A DNA stretch of 8,140 bases from positions 1 through 8,140 of the forward strand of contig WREM01000037.1 in assembly GCA_009779335.1 (NCBI GenBank). The letters run 5' to 3'. This DNA is from Streptococcaceae bacterium. GTDB taxonomy: Bacteria > Bacillota > Bacilli > Lactobacillales > Streptococcaceae. Of the stretch, positions 1 to 6,246 are shown piece after piece. Within the stretch, counting starts at the first letter, position 1; every line of letters begins with the position of its first letter. A program made the translations under genes and the position numbers. The notes beneath the pieces are model-generated. The model saw nothing but the letters and a program-made list of their open reading frames with translations, searched no databases and was not told the origin of the DNA.

Positions 1-52
1 CTTGTAAAGCCTCATTGATAAAGGGCTTGAAGTTAAAGTCTGTAAAGTTCAT
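1..52 (-). CDS. N-terminus of a probable DEAD-box RNA helicase (partial)
   Basis: Only the first 17 codons are inside the window, reading MNFTDFNFKPFINEALQ; the gene continues past the left edge. This opening resembles the N-terminal lead of CshB-type DEAD-box RNA helicases of lactococci and streptococci, where an FxDFNFKP-like stretch precedes the Q motif. If correct, the product would be a cytoplasmic ATP-dependent RNA helicase acting in RNA turnover or ribosome assembly. None of the catalytic motifs can be seen here, so the call rests on recognition of a short N-terminus. No good Shine-Dalgarno lies before the ATG; only AAGAG is present, 2 nt away. It is separated from the upstream glycosidase gene by a terminator, so it is a separate transcription unit. 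Confidence 0.5.
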   Translation of the reverse strand, partial: MNFTDFNFKPFINEALQ

Positions 53-59
53 ATCTCTT

Positions 60-68
60 ATTATAGCA
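60..68 (-). promoter_or_regulatory. Extended -10 promoter for the helicase-like gene
   Basis: The minus strand reads TGCTATAAT, a perfect TATAAT with a TGn extension. No convincing -35 box lies 16 to 18 nt upstream; the extended -10 may compensate. The hexamer ends 7 nt before the ATG at 52, so transcription would start within about 2 nt of the start codon. That predicts an essentially leaderless mRNA unless another promoter is used. Confidence 0.5.
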
Positions 69-91
69 CAATAAAATCAAGCCTTTTGACT

Positions 92-123
92 ATACAAAAA
101 CCAAATTCAAATGAATTTGGTTT
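92..123 (-). terminator. Intrinsic terminator of the beta-glucoside operon
   Basis: A perfect 11-bp inverted repeat (98-108 AAACCAAATTC against 113-123) with a 4-nt loop lies 14 nt downstream of the stop codon of the last glycosidase gene. On the minus strand the stem runs into TTTTTGTAT, a short U tract. It is placed to end the operon before the helicase promoter. The stem is AT-rich, so termination may be incomplete. Confidence 0.75.
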
Positions 124-137
124 CTCTTGTTTTATAC

Positions 138-1574
138 TTATAAATTCTCACCATTTGTTTCAATCACCATTTGATACCAATAATAAGAATCCTTTGGTAT
201 ACGTTCAAGTGTTCCATTCATGGTTTCATCTTGATCAACATATACAAAACCATAACGTTTTTGGTATCCATTGAGCCAACTTAATAAATCTGTATATGAC
301 CATGTGTGATAACCTAGAACTTCCACCCCATCTGTCATTGCTTCTTTTATCGCTTTGATATGACTTTCCAGATATTGGATACGATAAACATCATGAATTC
401 TTCCGTTTTCTAATTTGTCATATTCTCCCAATCCATTTTCTGTAATCATGACGGGAATACGATAACGACTTGCAATGCGACGAAGTCCAATACGAAGTCC
501 AGTTGGATCAATTTCCCAATCCCAGTTTGTCCGTTGAACGTGGGGGTTGGAAACATTTTTATAAAGCCCGGGGATACCCTGTTCTTGACCTGAACCTTTG
601 ACTCCTGTTGTATTCATCTTCCCTATGGTTATCCCATCATCAAATGAATTCCAAGCATCGGTGGAGGTCTGATAATAATTAATTCCCAAAAAATCAGGTT
701 GAGCCGATTTAAGCAATTTTTTATCGTCATCAGTCATTTCAAACATAAGCCCATTTTCCTTCAAATAATTGACTACAACAATAGGATATTCTCCATAACA
801 GTAAACATCCATCCAAAGATGTGCAAAAAATTCTTCAGCATTTTCAGCAGCTAAAACATTCATAGGGTCTGAATCAATGGAATAATTCGGTCCATAAGCA
901 AAAGATGGACCTATTTGACCCGGTATTTTAAGCTCATGAAATTTATTGATGACTGCAGCATTGGCGAGATTAGCATGATGATTAACCTGATAGAAAAGTT
1001 TCATATCTGTTTTTCCGGGCGGATGAGTAGCCAAAATCCATCCATGCTGTGTAAAAATATTTTGCTCATTAAGTGAAATCCAATACTTCACCTTATCTTT
1101 GAAAGTTTCAAAAAGGAATGTTGAGTAGTTGACAAAATCCTCAATGATTCTACGACTTTCCCAACCCCGATATTCATCTTCCAGAGCCTGTGGTAAGTCC
1201 CAATGATAGAGTGTCACCACAGGTTCAATATGATGAGCAAGCAATTCATCCACTAAATTTCTATAAAACTGCAAACCTTCTTCGTTCACTTGCCCTCGTC
1301 CTTGAGGAAAGATACGTGTCCATGCAATAGAAAAACGATAAGATTTAAGACCTTGTTTAGTCATAAGTGCCACATCTTCTTTGTAGCGATGATAATGATC
1401 TACTGCGACATCTCCTGTCGTTTCTTTGAATGTTTTTCCCGGAATACGGACAAATTTATCCCATACAGACTGTCCTTTCCCATCTACATCATAAGCTCCT
1501 TCTACTTGATAGGCTGCAGACGCCGAACCCCATAAGAAATTTTCTGGGAAAGATTTTAACTTTTTATGTTCCAT
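138..1574 (-). CDS. Family 1 6-phospho-beta-glycosidase, Ser-Trp type (second of tandem pair)
   Basis: A cytoplasmic GH1 enzyme of 478 residues, usual length for the family, expected to hydrolyse 6-phospho-beta-glycosides delivered by the PTS. The N-terminal signature FLWGSASAAYQVEG is at 14-27. The catalytic acid/base is Glu170 in SLNEQN and the nucleophile is Glu379 in ITENG. A phosphate-binding set Ser432, Lys439, Tyr441 (SWLNGYQKRYGF) has the spacing known from 6-phospho-beta-galactosidase LacG. The residue after that serine is Trp433, as in LacG and dual-specificity enzymes; strict 6-phospho-beta-glucosidases usually have Ala or Met there. Activity on both gluco and galacto substrates is therefore possible, by inference. 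The ATG overlaps the previous gene's stop by one base (TAATG), with GGAGAG 9 nt before it inside that gene, which suggests translational coupling. Confidence 0.88.
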   Translation of the reverse strand: MEHKKLKSFPENFLWGSASAAYQVEGAYDVDGKGQSVWDKFVRIPGKTFKETTGDVAVDHYHRYKEDVALMTKQGLKSYRFSIAWTRIFPQGRGQVNEEGLQFYRNLVDELLAHHIEPVVTLYHWDLPQALEDEYRGWESRRIIEDFVNYSTFLFETFKDKVKYWISLNEQNIFTQHGWILATHPPGKTDMKLFYQVNHHANLANAAVINKFHELKIPGQIGPSFAYGPNYSIDSDPMNVLAAENAEEFFAHLWMDVYCYGEYPIVVVNYLKENGLMFEMTDDDKKLLKSAQPDFLGINYYQTSTDAWNSFDDGITIGKMNTTGVKGSGQEQGIPGLYKNVSNPHVQRTNWDWEIDPTGLRIGLRRIASRYRIPVMITENGLGEYDKLENGRIHDVYRIQYLESHIKAIKEAMTDGVEVLGYHTWSYTDLLSWLNGYQKRYGFVYVDQDETMNGTLERIPKDSYYWYQMVIETNGENL

Positions 1575-3073
1575 TATAGTTTCTCTCCGTTACTTCTAAT
1601 CACTTCTTGATACCAGTTAAATGAATCTTTTTTGCTTCGATTCAACGAACCATTTCCATCATTATCTTTATCCACATAAATAAAACCATAGCGTTTTTTC
1701 ATTTCCCCTGTACCCGCTGATACCAAATCAATGAATCCCCAAGGGGTATATCCAAGCAAATCTACACCGTCATATTCTACGGCATCTTTCATGGTCTCAA
1801 CATGTGCTCTCAAGTAGTCGATGCGATATTGGTCATGGATGCTCCCATCTGGCTCTATTTCATCTACTGCTCCGAATCCATTTTCTACAATGAATAACGG
1901 AATTTCGTAACGCTCATTAAACCAACTCATACAATAGCGCAATCCTAATGGATCTATCTGCCAACCCCATTCAGAAGCTGGAACAAACCCATTTTTGATT
2001 AAATCACGATTTTCAATATAATCAAATGCAGGAGCCCCAAGATTACTTTTACTTGCTGAGCTTTCTGTACCGGGCATAAAATTAAGTTTGAGAGATTCAT
2101 CTATTTTTTCTGCTTGATCTTTAATTGCAAAACTCATATAGTAAGAAAAACCAATGTAATCTACTTTTCCTTTATCCAACTCAATTTTGTCTTGTTCTGT
2201 AATATCTAAATGATAACCTTTACGTTCAAAATAATGAGTCATGTAACTTGGATAATGCCCACGCACATGAACATCTGCAAACCAAAGACGACGTTGCATG
2301 GCAACTTGTGCCGCCATTATATCTTCTGGTTTACATGTTGCGGGATAAATCGGACACATGGCAATCATACACCCAATCATGAAATTTGGATTGATTTTAT
2401 GTCCCAATTCAACAACCTTAGCTGAGGCAACTAACTCATAATGAGCTGCTTGATACATGATTTTTTCACGATCATCCCCCTCTTCAAATATTAATCCTGA
2501 ATTAGTATATGGTGCGAAATCCATATCAAAATTCGCTTGATTATTGATTTCATTGAAAGTCATCCAGTATTTAACCTTGTCCTTGTAACGTGTCATGACA
2601 GTTTCTGAAAAATGTACAAAGAAATCTATAAGTTTACGATTTTTCCATCCACCATACTCCGTCACTAAATAATACGGCATTTCAAAATGAGAAAGTGTGA
2701 TAACAGGTTCAATACCATTCTTCAAACATTCATCAAATAAATTATCGTAAAATTGCAATCCTTCTTCATTAGGTTCAAGCTCATCTCCATTAGGGAAGAT
2801 ACGTGTCCAAGCAATAGAAGTACGGAAACATTTAAGCCCTAATTCTGCAAAGAGTTTGACGTCATCTTTATAACGATGATAAAAATCAATAGCTTCATGA
2901 TTAGGATAATTTTCTCCATCAATCACTCCATCTGTGATACGTCGTGACACTCCATTGGCACCTGCTGTCATAACATCTGCTACAGATATACCCTTTCCGC
3001 CTTTATTCCATCCACCTTCAAGTTGATGAGCTGCCACAGCTCCACCCCATAAAAAATCTTTTCTCAATGTCAT
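1574..3073 (-). CDS. bglA: Family 1 6-phospho-beta-glucosidase, BglA type (first of tandem pair)
   Basis: A 499-residue cytoplasmic GH1 enzyme predicted to cleave phosphorylated cellobiose or aryl-beta-glucosides into glucose-6-phosphate and glucose or aglycone. The GH1 start FLWGGAVAAHQLEGG is at 7-21. Acid/base Glu175 lies in MTFNEIN and nucleophile Glu397 in IVENGFG. The phosphate-site motif VSAGTGEMKKRYGF places Ser452, Lys460 and Tyr462. Ala453 follows the serine, the residue class typical of true 6-phospho-beta-glucosidases and different from Trp433 of the adjacent paralogue. The ATG has a strong AGGGAGG 8 nt upstream. It follows EIIC after a gap of 135 nt containing two strong hairpins and overlaps the next gene by one base. 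The two hydrolases are clearly divergent, so this is an old duplication or two independent recruitments, not a recent copy. Confidence 0.9.
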   Translation of the reverse strand: MTLRKDFLWGGAVAAHQLEGGWNKGGKGISVADVMTAGANGVSRRITDGVIDGENYPNHEAIDFYHRYKDDVKLFAELGLKCFRTSIAWTRIFPNGDELEPNEEGLQFYDNLFDECLKNGIEPVITLSHFEMPYYLVTEYGGWKNRKLIDFFVHFSETVMTRYKDKVKYWMTFNEINNQANFDMDFAPYTNSGLIFEEGDDREKIMYQAAHYELVASAKVVELGHKINPNFMIGCMIAMCPIYPATCKPEDIMAAQVAMQRRLWFADVHVRGHYPSYMTHYFERKGYHLDITEQDKIELDKGKVDYIGFSYYMSFAIKDQAEKIDESLKLNFMPGTESSASKSNLGAPAFDYIENRDLIKNGFVPASEWGWQIDPLGLRYCMSWFNERYEIPLFIVENGFGAVDEIEPDGSIHDQYRIDYLRAHVETMKDAVEYDGVDLLGYTPWGFIDLVSAGTGEMKKRYGFIYVDKDNDGNGSLNRSKKDSFNWYQEVIRSNGEKL

Positions 3074-3118
3074 TCTATTATCCTCCCTTTATTTTCTTTA
3101 TTAATGGATTCTTTTTTA

Positions 3119-3170
3119 CCTTTTATAAAGACAGAAACATTAAGCAGAACATCTCTGCCTTTATAAAAGG
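3119..3170. repeat. Long inverted repeat (branched hairpin) between EIIC and bglA
   Basis: Twelve-base arms at 3119-3130 (CCTTTTATAAAG) and 3159-3170 are perfectly complementary and enclose 28 nt. Inside is a second 5-bp stem, GCAGA 3144-3148 with TCTGC 3154-3158. On the minus strand, the operon mRNA direction, no U tract follows, so it is not a simple terminator. It may act on mRNA processing or stability at the EIIC-bglA junction. It is not inside any reading frame I accept. Confidence 0.7.
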
Positions 3171-3203
3171 ATAAGTTCAAGAAAACTTGAACTTATCTTT
3201 TTT
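3170..3203. repeat. Perfect 12-bp hairpin just after the EIIC stop codon
   Basis: GATAAGTTCAAG at 3170-3181 pairs perfectly with 3186-3197 around an AAAA loop. It begins 11 nt after the EIIC stop codon in the transcript. The minus-strand RNA leaves the stem into CCTTTTATAAAGG, a weak U tract, so partial termination is possible. In the plus direction the stem is followed by TTTTTT, but no plus-strand gene approaches it. It shares one base (3170) with the neighbouring inverted repeat. The likely role is to stabilise the PTS part of the mRNA and lower expression of the downstream hydrolases. Confidence 0.65.
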
Positions 3204-3208
3204 AGTCC

Positions 3209-4543
3209 TTAGGATTGTTTAGCCTGTGCTTCATTTTCTGCTTCTTGTTCAGACAAAACTTTGTCATATTTGCGAGCAAATGGGTAGTAAATAACAACTG
3301 TGAGAGCAATCATCAAGGCTTGCCAAAGCATAGCCTTCCATCCTCCGACAAGCAATCCAGAGAGAATAGGTGGAGTTGTCCAAGGAACATAAGCTCCGTT
3401 AAATGGCGGAAGAATATGTAGATAAATTGCTAAGTAAGTCAAAACACCAGATACAAGTGGAGCTGCGAAAAATGGAATAGCCATAATCGGATTCAAAACA
3501 ATAGGTGTTCCAAATAAAATTGGTTCATTGATATTGAAAAATGCTGGGAAAATGGACAGTTTTCCGATAGACTTCAACTGTACTGATTTTGCACGCATAA
3601 GCATGAATAGACAGAATCCAAGAGTCATACCTGCACCAGTTACAGTTAAGTATTGATCCATGAATGCTTGTGTGATAATGTGTGCCCCATTGTTCAAGCT
3701 AAGGTCTCCTTCTTTGAAGAGCTTAGCATTATCCAAGGTATTAGCTGCAAGAAGTGCTCCCATAACTCCACCAATAATTGATGAACCGTGCACTCCGAAC
3801 CACCATAAGAATACTGGAAGTACACAAATAATAAGTAATCCTACTGGACTGTCTGTAACGTGTTGAAGTGGTGTCTGAATAGTTGTATAAATTGCTTCAA
3901 TAACTGTAGTATGAAGTCCAATCTTGAAAATTCCGTATATCACCCCACCAATTGTTGCGATAACTGCAACTGGAATAAGGGCGACAAATGAATTAGCAAC
4001 ATTTTCAGGCACTTGTTCTGGCATCTTGATTGTGATTTTACGCTTGATAAACCAACTATAACCCCATCCAACAAGGAGTCCAATAATGATAGCAAGAATC
4101 ATTCCTTTCCCACCCAACCAAGCACGATCAATAACTGCAAGAGCTTGATAATCTGTAGATACCTTGGTAGGATCAGTAATAGAAACTACTGATTTCACTG
4201 TATCAGGTTGAAATAGAACAAACAGAACAATTCCAAGCAATCCCGCCGGAGCTCCCTCATAGCCCATATCTTTAACCCAAGAATATGCAATTCCAAAAAC
4301 TGCAAAGAGTGCCATAATACCAAATGAGGCATTGTTAATCGCTAGGAAAATATCTCCCAAACCAATTTTCGCAATGTATTCTTGCAAAGGAACATAAGGT
4401 AATTGTCCCAAGATAAGAAAGAGTGACCCTACGATGATAAAGGGCATAGGATACATCATACCATTCTTGATAGCCGTTACTCCACGGGTATTCAAGAATT
4501 TCATCATTGGTGGCATGATTTTGTCATTAATAAATCCATTCAT
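3209..4543 (-). CDS. celB: PTS EIIC permease, lactose/cellobiose family
   Basis: A 444-residue integral membrane protein forming the sugar-translocating subunit of a Lac-family PTS, probably for cellobiose or another beta-glucoside. Hydrophobic segments run through most of its length, for example about 31-48, 72-92, 98-112, 147-165, 185-205, 234-250, 352-378 and 404-420. Family hallmarks are FGVHG with His252 and NINEPILFGTP with Glu340; the corresponding histidine and glutamate line the substrate site in structures of this family. The C-terminus is hydrophilic and rich in Glu and Gln. The reading frame stays open for 24 more codons upstream, but I start at the ATG at 4541-4543: GGAGAA lies 9 nt before it, the sequence from there (MNGFINDKIMP) looks like a family N-terminus, and the longer start would lie inside an intercistronic hairpin. 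The exact sugar cannot be read from the sequence. Confidence 0.9.
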   Translation of the reverse strand: MNGFINDKIMPPMMKFLNTRGVTAIKNGMMYPMPFIIVGSLFLILGQLPYVPLQEYIAKIGLGDIFLAINNASFGIMALFAVFGIAYSWVKDMGYEGAPAGLLGIVLFVLFQPDTVKSVVSITDPTKVSTDYQALAVIDRAWLGGKGMILAIIIGLLVGWGYSWFIKRKITIKMPEQVPENVANSFVALIPVAVIATIGGVIYGIFKIGLHTTVIEAIYTTIQTPLQHVTDSPVGLLIICVLPVFLWWFGVHGSSIIGGVMGALLAANTLDNAKLFKEGDLSLNNGAHIITQAFMDQYLTVTGAGMTLGFCLFMLMRAKSVQLKSIGKLSIFPAFFNINEPILFGTPIVLNPIMAIPFFAAPLVSGVLTYLAIYLHILPPFNGAYVPWTTPPILSGLLVGGWKAMLWQALMIALTVVIYYPFARKYDKVLSEQEAENEAQAKQS

Positions 4544-4592
4544 AATTATTTTCTCCAATATATTATTTTTTTTATAAATGCTGTCAATAAGT

Positions 4593-4617
4593 GTATGTCT
4601 TACATAGTAAGACATAC
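4593..4617. repeat. Perfect 11-bp hairpin between EIIA and EIIC
   Basis: GTATGTCTTAC at 4593-4603 pairs with 4607-4617 around an ATA loop. It lies in the 86-nt spacer between the EIIA stop and the EIIC start and directly abuts another palindrome at 4618-4635. No U run follows it on the minus strand, so it is more likely a stability or processing element than a terminator. Confidence 0.65.
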
Positions 4618-4635
4618 AAATAGGCTAGCCTATTT
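4618..4635. repeat. 18-bp perfect palindrome spanning the EIIA stop codon
   Basis: AAATAGGCTAGCCTATTT is its own reverse complement and contains the EIIA stop codon (4630-4632). In RNA it can form a 7-bp stem with a CTAG loop, stacked next to the 4593-4617 hairpin. This gives two back-to-back hairpins at the end of the EIIA cistron. Confidence 0.65.
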
Positions 4636-4956
4636 CGCTTCTAATTTTTGAATACGCTTTTCTTGCTCAATAATCTCAGTAGCTAAATCCTTAAAAGTAA
4701 TTGCATTCATGAGATGGTCCTGAGCATGAACCATATACAAATTAATTTCAGTTTTTTGACCTTGTGCTTCTTGGGTCAACATTTCTGTTTGTGTATGATG
4801 AGCTTCCAGAAGTTCCTTATTGGATTCCTTCAGTAATTTTTCAGCTTCATCAAACTTTCCTTCTTTTGCCTCTTGTATAGCTGTGAAAGCTAGACCTTTA
4901 GCATTTCCACCGTGCATGATTAATCCCATAACAATGGTCATGTATTCTTCATTCAT
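4630..4956 (-). CDS. celC: PTS EIIA component, lactose/cellobiose family
   Basis: A small cytoplasmic phosphotransfer protein of 108 residues, normal for the Lac-family EIIA, which forms a trimer of helical bundles. It accepts phosphate from HPr on a histidine and passes it to EIIB. The active-site block MVHAQDHLM is present: with the start used here the phosphorylated histidine is His77, with Asp80 (metal site in LacF-type proteins) and His81 beside it. The C-terminus (KDLATEIIEQEKRIQKLEAK) is a charged helix typical of the family. A GTG at 4960-4962 would give two more residues but overlaps the Shine-Dalgarno AAGGAGG (4962-4968), so the ATG at 4954-4956 is chosen. That Shine-Dalgarno overlaps the EIIB stop codon, and the two genes are only 10 nt apart, so they are co-transcribed and probably translationally coupled. 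Confidence 0.92.
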   Translation of the reverse strand: MNEEYMTIVMGLIMHGGNAKGLAFTAIQEAKEGKFDEAEKLLKESNKELLEAHHTQTEMLTQEAQGQKTEINLYMVHAQDHLMNAITFKDLATEIIEQEKRIQKLEAK

Positions 4957-4966
4957 GGTCACCTCC

Positions 4967-5290
4967 TTAAAGCCCCATGAGCTTCTCAGCTGCTTCCAAC
5001 ACTTTATCTCCTCGCATCATACCGTAGTCTTGCATATTGACCACATCCACAGGCACTCCGAAAGATTCACCTTTCTTGGTAATTTCCGCCTTCATATACC
5101 CCACCTGAGGCCCGAGCATAAGTACGTTTGGTTTGTCTGTTGCACTTAACATATTATCAATTTCAGCAGTTGGTTTAGCAAAAATTTCATAATTTTTGCC
5201 TTGCTCTTCTGCTACCTTTTGCATCTTAGTTACCAATAGTGATGTTGACATTCCTGCATTACATGCAAGGGCAATTATTTTATCTGCCAT
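4967..5290 (-). CDS. celA: PTS EIIB component, lactose/cellobiose family
   Basis: A cytoplasmic phosphocarrier of 107 residues, the standard size for Lac-family EIIB. It receives phosphate from EIIA on a cysteine and phosphorylates the sugar as it passes through EIIC. The phosphorylation site is Cys10 in the opening strand and P-loop, ALACNAGMSTSLLV, a characteristic motif. The segment PNVLMLGPQVGYM near 54-66 and VDVVNMQDYGMM near 81-92 fit the conserved core. It is the first gene of the operon after the promoter and cre site. The Shine-Dalgarno AAGGAGG (5299-5305) lies 8 nt before the ATG and is one of the strongest in the window. The order EIIB, EIIA, EIIC, hydrolases supports a dedicated beta-glucoside uptake system. 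Confidence 0.93.
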   Translation of the reverse strand: MADKIIALACNAGMSTSLLVTKMQKVAEEQGKNYEIFAKPTAEIDNMLSATDKPNVLMLGPQVGYMKAEITKKGESFGVPVDVVNMQDYGMMRGDKVLEAAEKLMGL

Positions 5291-5325
5291 TTACTAACCC
5301 TCCTTATAGGTTGTTACACCCTTAG

Positions 5326-5352
5326 TTTATAGAATACATTGTTTTTTTGCAA
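5326..5352 (-). promoter_or_regulatory. Probable promoter of the PTS-glycosidase operon
   Basis: On the minus strand TTGCAA (5347-5352) is followed 15 nt later by TATAAA (5326-5331), about 36 nt before the EIIB ATG. The -35 box matches the consensus at 4 of 6 positions and the spacer is short, suggesting a weak promoter needing activation. The -35 lies inside the cre site. Confidence 0.5.
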
Positions 5353-5361
5353 GCGGTTGCA
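5348..5361. promoter_or_regulatory. cre site (CcpA catabolite control)
   Basis: TGCAAGCGGTTGCA fits the cre pattern TGNAANCGNTNNCA at every fixed position. It overlaps the -35 box of the EIIB promoter, so CcpA binding during growth on glucose should block transcription of the whole operon. CcpA control is established for beta-glucoside genes in lactic acid bacteria; at this site it is predicted from the match alone. Confidence 0.8.
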
Positions 5362-5380
5362 TTTTTTGATTTTAGCACTC

Positions 5381-5390
5381 TGAAACATGA
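5381..5390. promoter_or_regulatory. TGAAACATGA element, promoter-proximal putative RpiR site
   Basis: This is the copy of the TGAAACATG motif nearest the EIIB promoter, centred about 66 nt upstream of the predicted transcription start. It has a good left half but a degenerate right half compared with the palindrome at 5449-5462. The position suits an activator site. Confidence 0.45.
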
Positions 5391-5419
5391 TAACAACGGT
5401 ATTTATTCAAATTTCAAAC

Positions 5420-5446
5420 AAAAAAATCACAAAATTTTATGATTTT
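5420..5446 (-). terminator. Possible terminator of the rpiR transcript
   Basis: On the minus strand an AT-rich hairpin (arms 5423-5429 and 5440-5446, with a self-complementary AAAATTTT inside) runs into a stretch of seven T. It lies 34 nt after the rpiR stop. Stability is low because only two base pairs are G-C, so part of rpiR transcription may continue into the PTS genes. Confidence 0.4.
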
Positions 5447-5448
5447 CT

Positions 5449-5462
5449 TGAAACATGTTTCA
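5449..5462. promoter_or_regulatory. Perfect palindrome TGAAACATGTTTCA, putative RpiR operator
   Basis: A 14-bp perfect palindrome between rpiR and the EIIB gene. The same left half recurs at 5469 and 5381, all in the same direction. A dimeric HTH regulator is expected to bind such a site, and the RpiR gene is adjacent. No other regulator in the window is a candidate. Binding is inferred, not shown. Confidence 0.55.
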
Positions 5463-5468
5463 CTTTTT

Positions 5469-5478
5469 TGAAACATGA
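5469..5478. promoter_or_regulatory. TGAAACATGA element, third putative RpiR site
   Basis: This copy repeats the first nine bases of the 5449 palindrome exactly 20 bp away, about two helical turns, so proteins on both would face the same side of the DNA. It ends 2 bp from the rpiR stop codon. Confidence 0.45.
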
Positions 5479-5480
5479 TT

Positions 5481-6221
5481 TTATTTTTTGAGTCGTTCTA
5501 TTGACTTATGAGCTAAAGTTTCAATGATAGCAACCACAGGTAATTGTGTAGTTAAATTCCCTAAAGGATAGAGTTGAGACCATTCTGGAGTAAGATTATA
5601 AAACAGCTCTAAATCTCCAAGTCTCCCCACCGTTGTTCCTTTTTCATTCGACAACGTAATTATTTGAGCCTCTGCTTCCTTTACTTCCAACTCCTTATTG
5701 ATAATTTGGGGTGTTTCCCCTGAGGCAGAAAATATAAGTGCAACGACATTCCCTGTTCTGTTAATTTGTATCGCTTGAAAAGGATCATTAATAACAAATG
5801 CTTTAAGTCCTGAGTTGACAAAATATTTGCAGGCATAGTCAGCCAAAGATCCTGAATTTCCAATACCCATACAAACAGTATAATCAGCTTGGCTAATCAT
5901 TTGTGCAGCTTTATTAAGCTTTTTCTGGAAATTTTCAGATTTCATGCGATGTAGAAAAATATCAAATTCTAACATACTGTCATAATGAGCATCCTCAATA
6001 GTTTTAGGTTCAACATGATTTTTGACGTAATACTTAAATTCTCCCCAACCTTCAAACCCTAGTTTATTACTCATACGAACAATAGCAGAGGTGGAAACAT
6101 GAAGCGTTAGAGCAAGTGAACGAACAGTCATATTCTTGATTTCTTTCTGATTTTTAATGATATAATCAAAAATTTCTGTTTCTGTATTATTAAGCTTACT
6201 TACTTCTTCAGCGAGTATCAT
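5481..6221 (-). CDS. RpiR-family transcriptional regulator (HTH plus SIS)
   Basis: A 246-residue cytoplasmic DNA-binding regulator. Residues about 1-75 form the RpiR-type HTH domain, with the recognisable block LALTLHVSTSAIVRMSNKLGFEG at about 36-58. Residues about 105-235 form a SIS sugar-phosphate isomerase-like domain, with VCMGIGNSGSLADYA and the loop IFSASGETPQI. SIS domains in this family bind phosphosugars, so the effector is probably a product of the adjacent PTS or hydrolases, such as a 6-phospho-beta-glucoside or glucose-6-phosphate. The ATG is preceded by GAGGG at about 7 nt. The gene has its own extended -10 promoter and lies 190 nt upstream of the EIIB gene in the same direction, with three TGAAACATG elements in between. 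It is most likely the local regulator of the operon; whether it activates or represses is not determined. Confidence 0.9.
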   Translation of the reverse strand: MILAEEVSKLNNTETEIFDYIIKNQKEIKNMTVRSLALTLHVSTSAIVRMSNKLGFEGWGEFKYYVKNHVEPKTIEDAHYDSMLEFDIFLHRMKSENFQKKLNKAAQMISQADYTVCMGIGNSGSLADYACKYFVNSGLKAFVINDPFQAIQINRTGNVVALIFSASGETPQIINKELEVKEAEAQIITLSNEKGTTVGRLGDLELFYNLTPEWSQLYPLGNLTTQLPVVAIIETLAHKSIERLKK

Positions 6222-6246
6222 ATTTTTCCCTCTTCTACTTGACTTC

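Noticed and set aside
86..274. 62-codon plus-strand ORF at the left end
   Set aside because: It crosses the operon terminator and runs antisense to the glycosidase C-terminus, with no Shine-Dalgarno.
3170..3203. Plus-strand intrinsic terminator (stem followed by TTTTTT)
   Set aside because: The shape is right but there is no plus-strand gene or promoter upstream; it is more sensibly read as a minus-strand mRNA hairpin.
4556..4587. TTGACA on the minus strand (4582-4587) with TA-rich DNA downstream, as an internal EIIC promoter
   Set aside because: The best -10 candidates have 16- or 19-nt spacers and lie so close to the EIIC Shine-Dalgarno that the transcript would lose it.
4544..4615. 24-codon N-terminal extension of EIIC
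   Set aside because: It would start inside the 4593-4617 hairpin without a Shine-Dalgarno, while the ATG at 4543 has GGAGAA and a family-like start.
4820..5149. 109-codon plus-strand ORF opposite the EIIA and EIIB genes
   Set aside because: It lies antisense to two well-identified PTS genes, with no ribosome binding site and no recognisable protein features.
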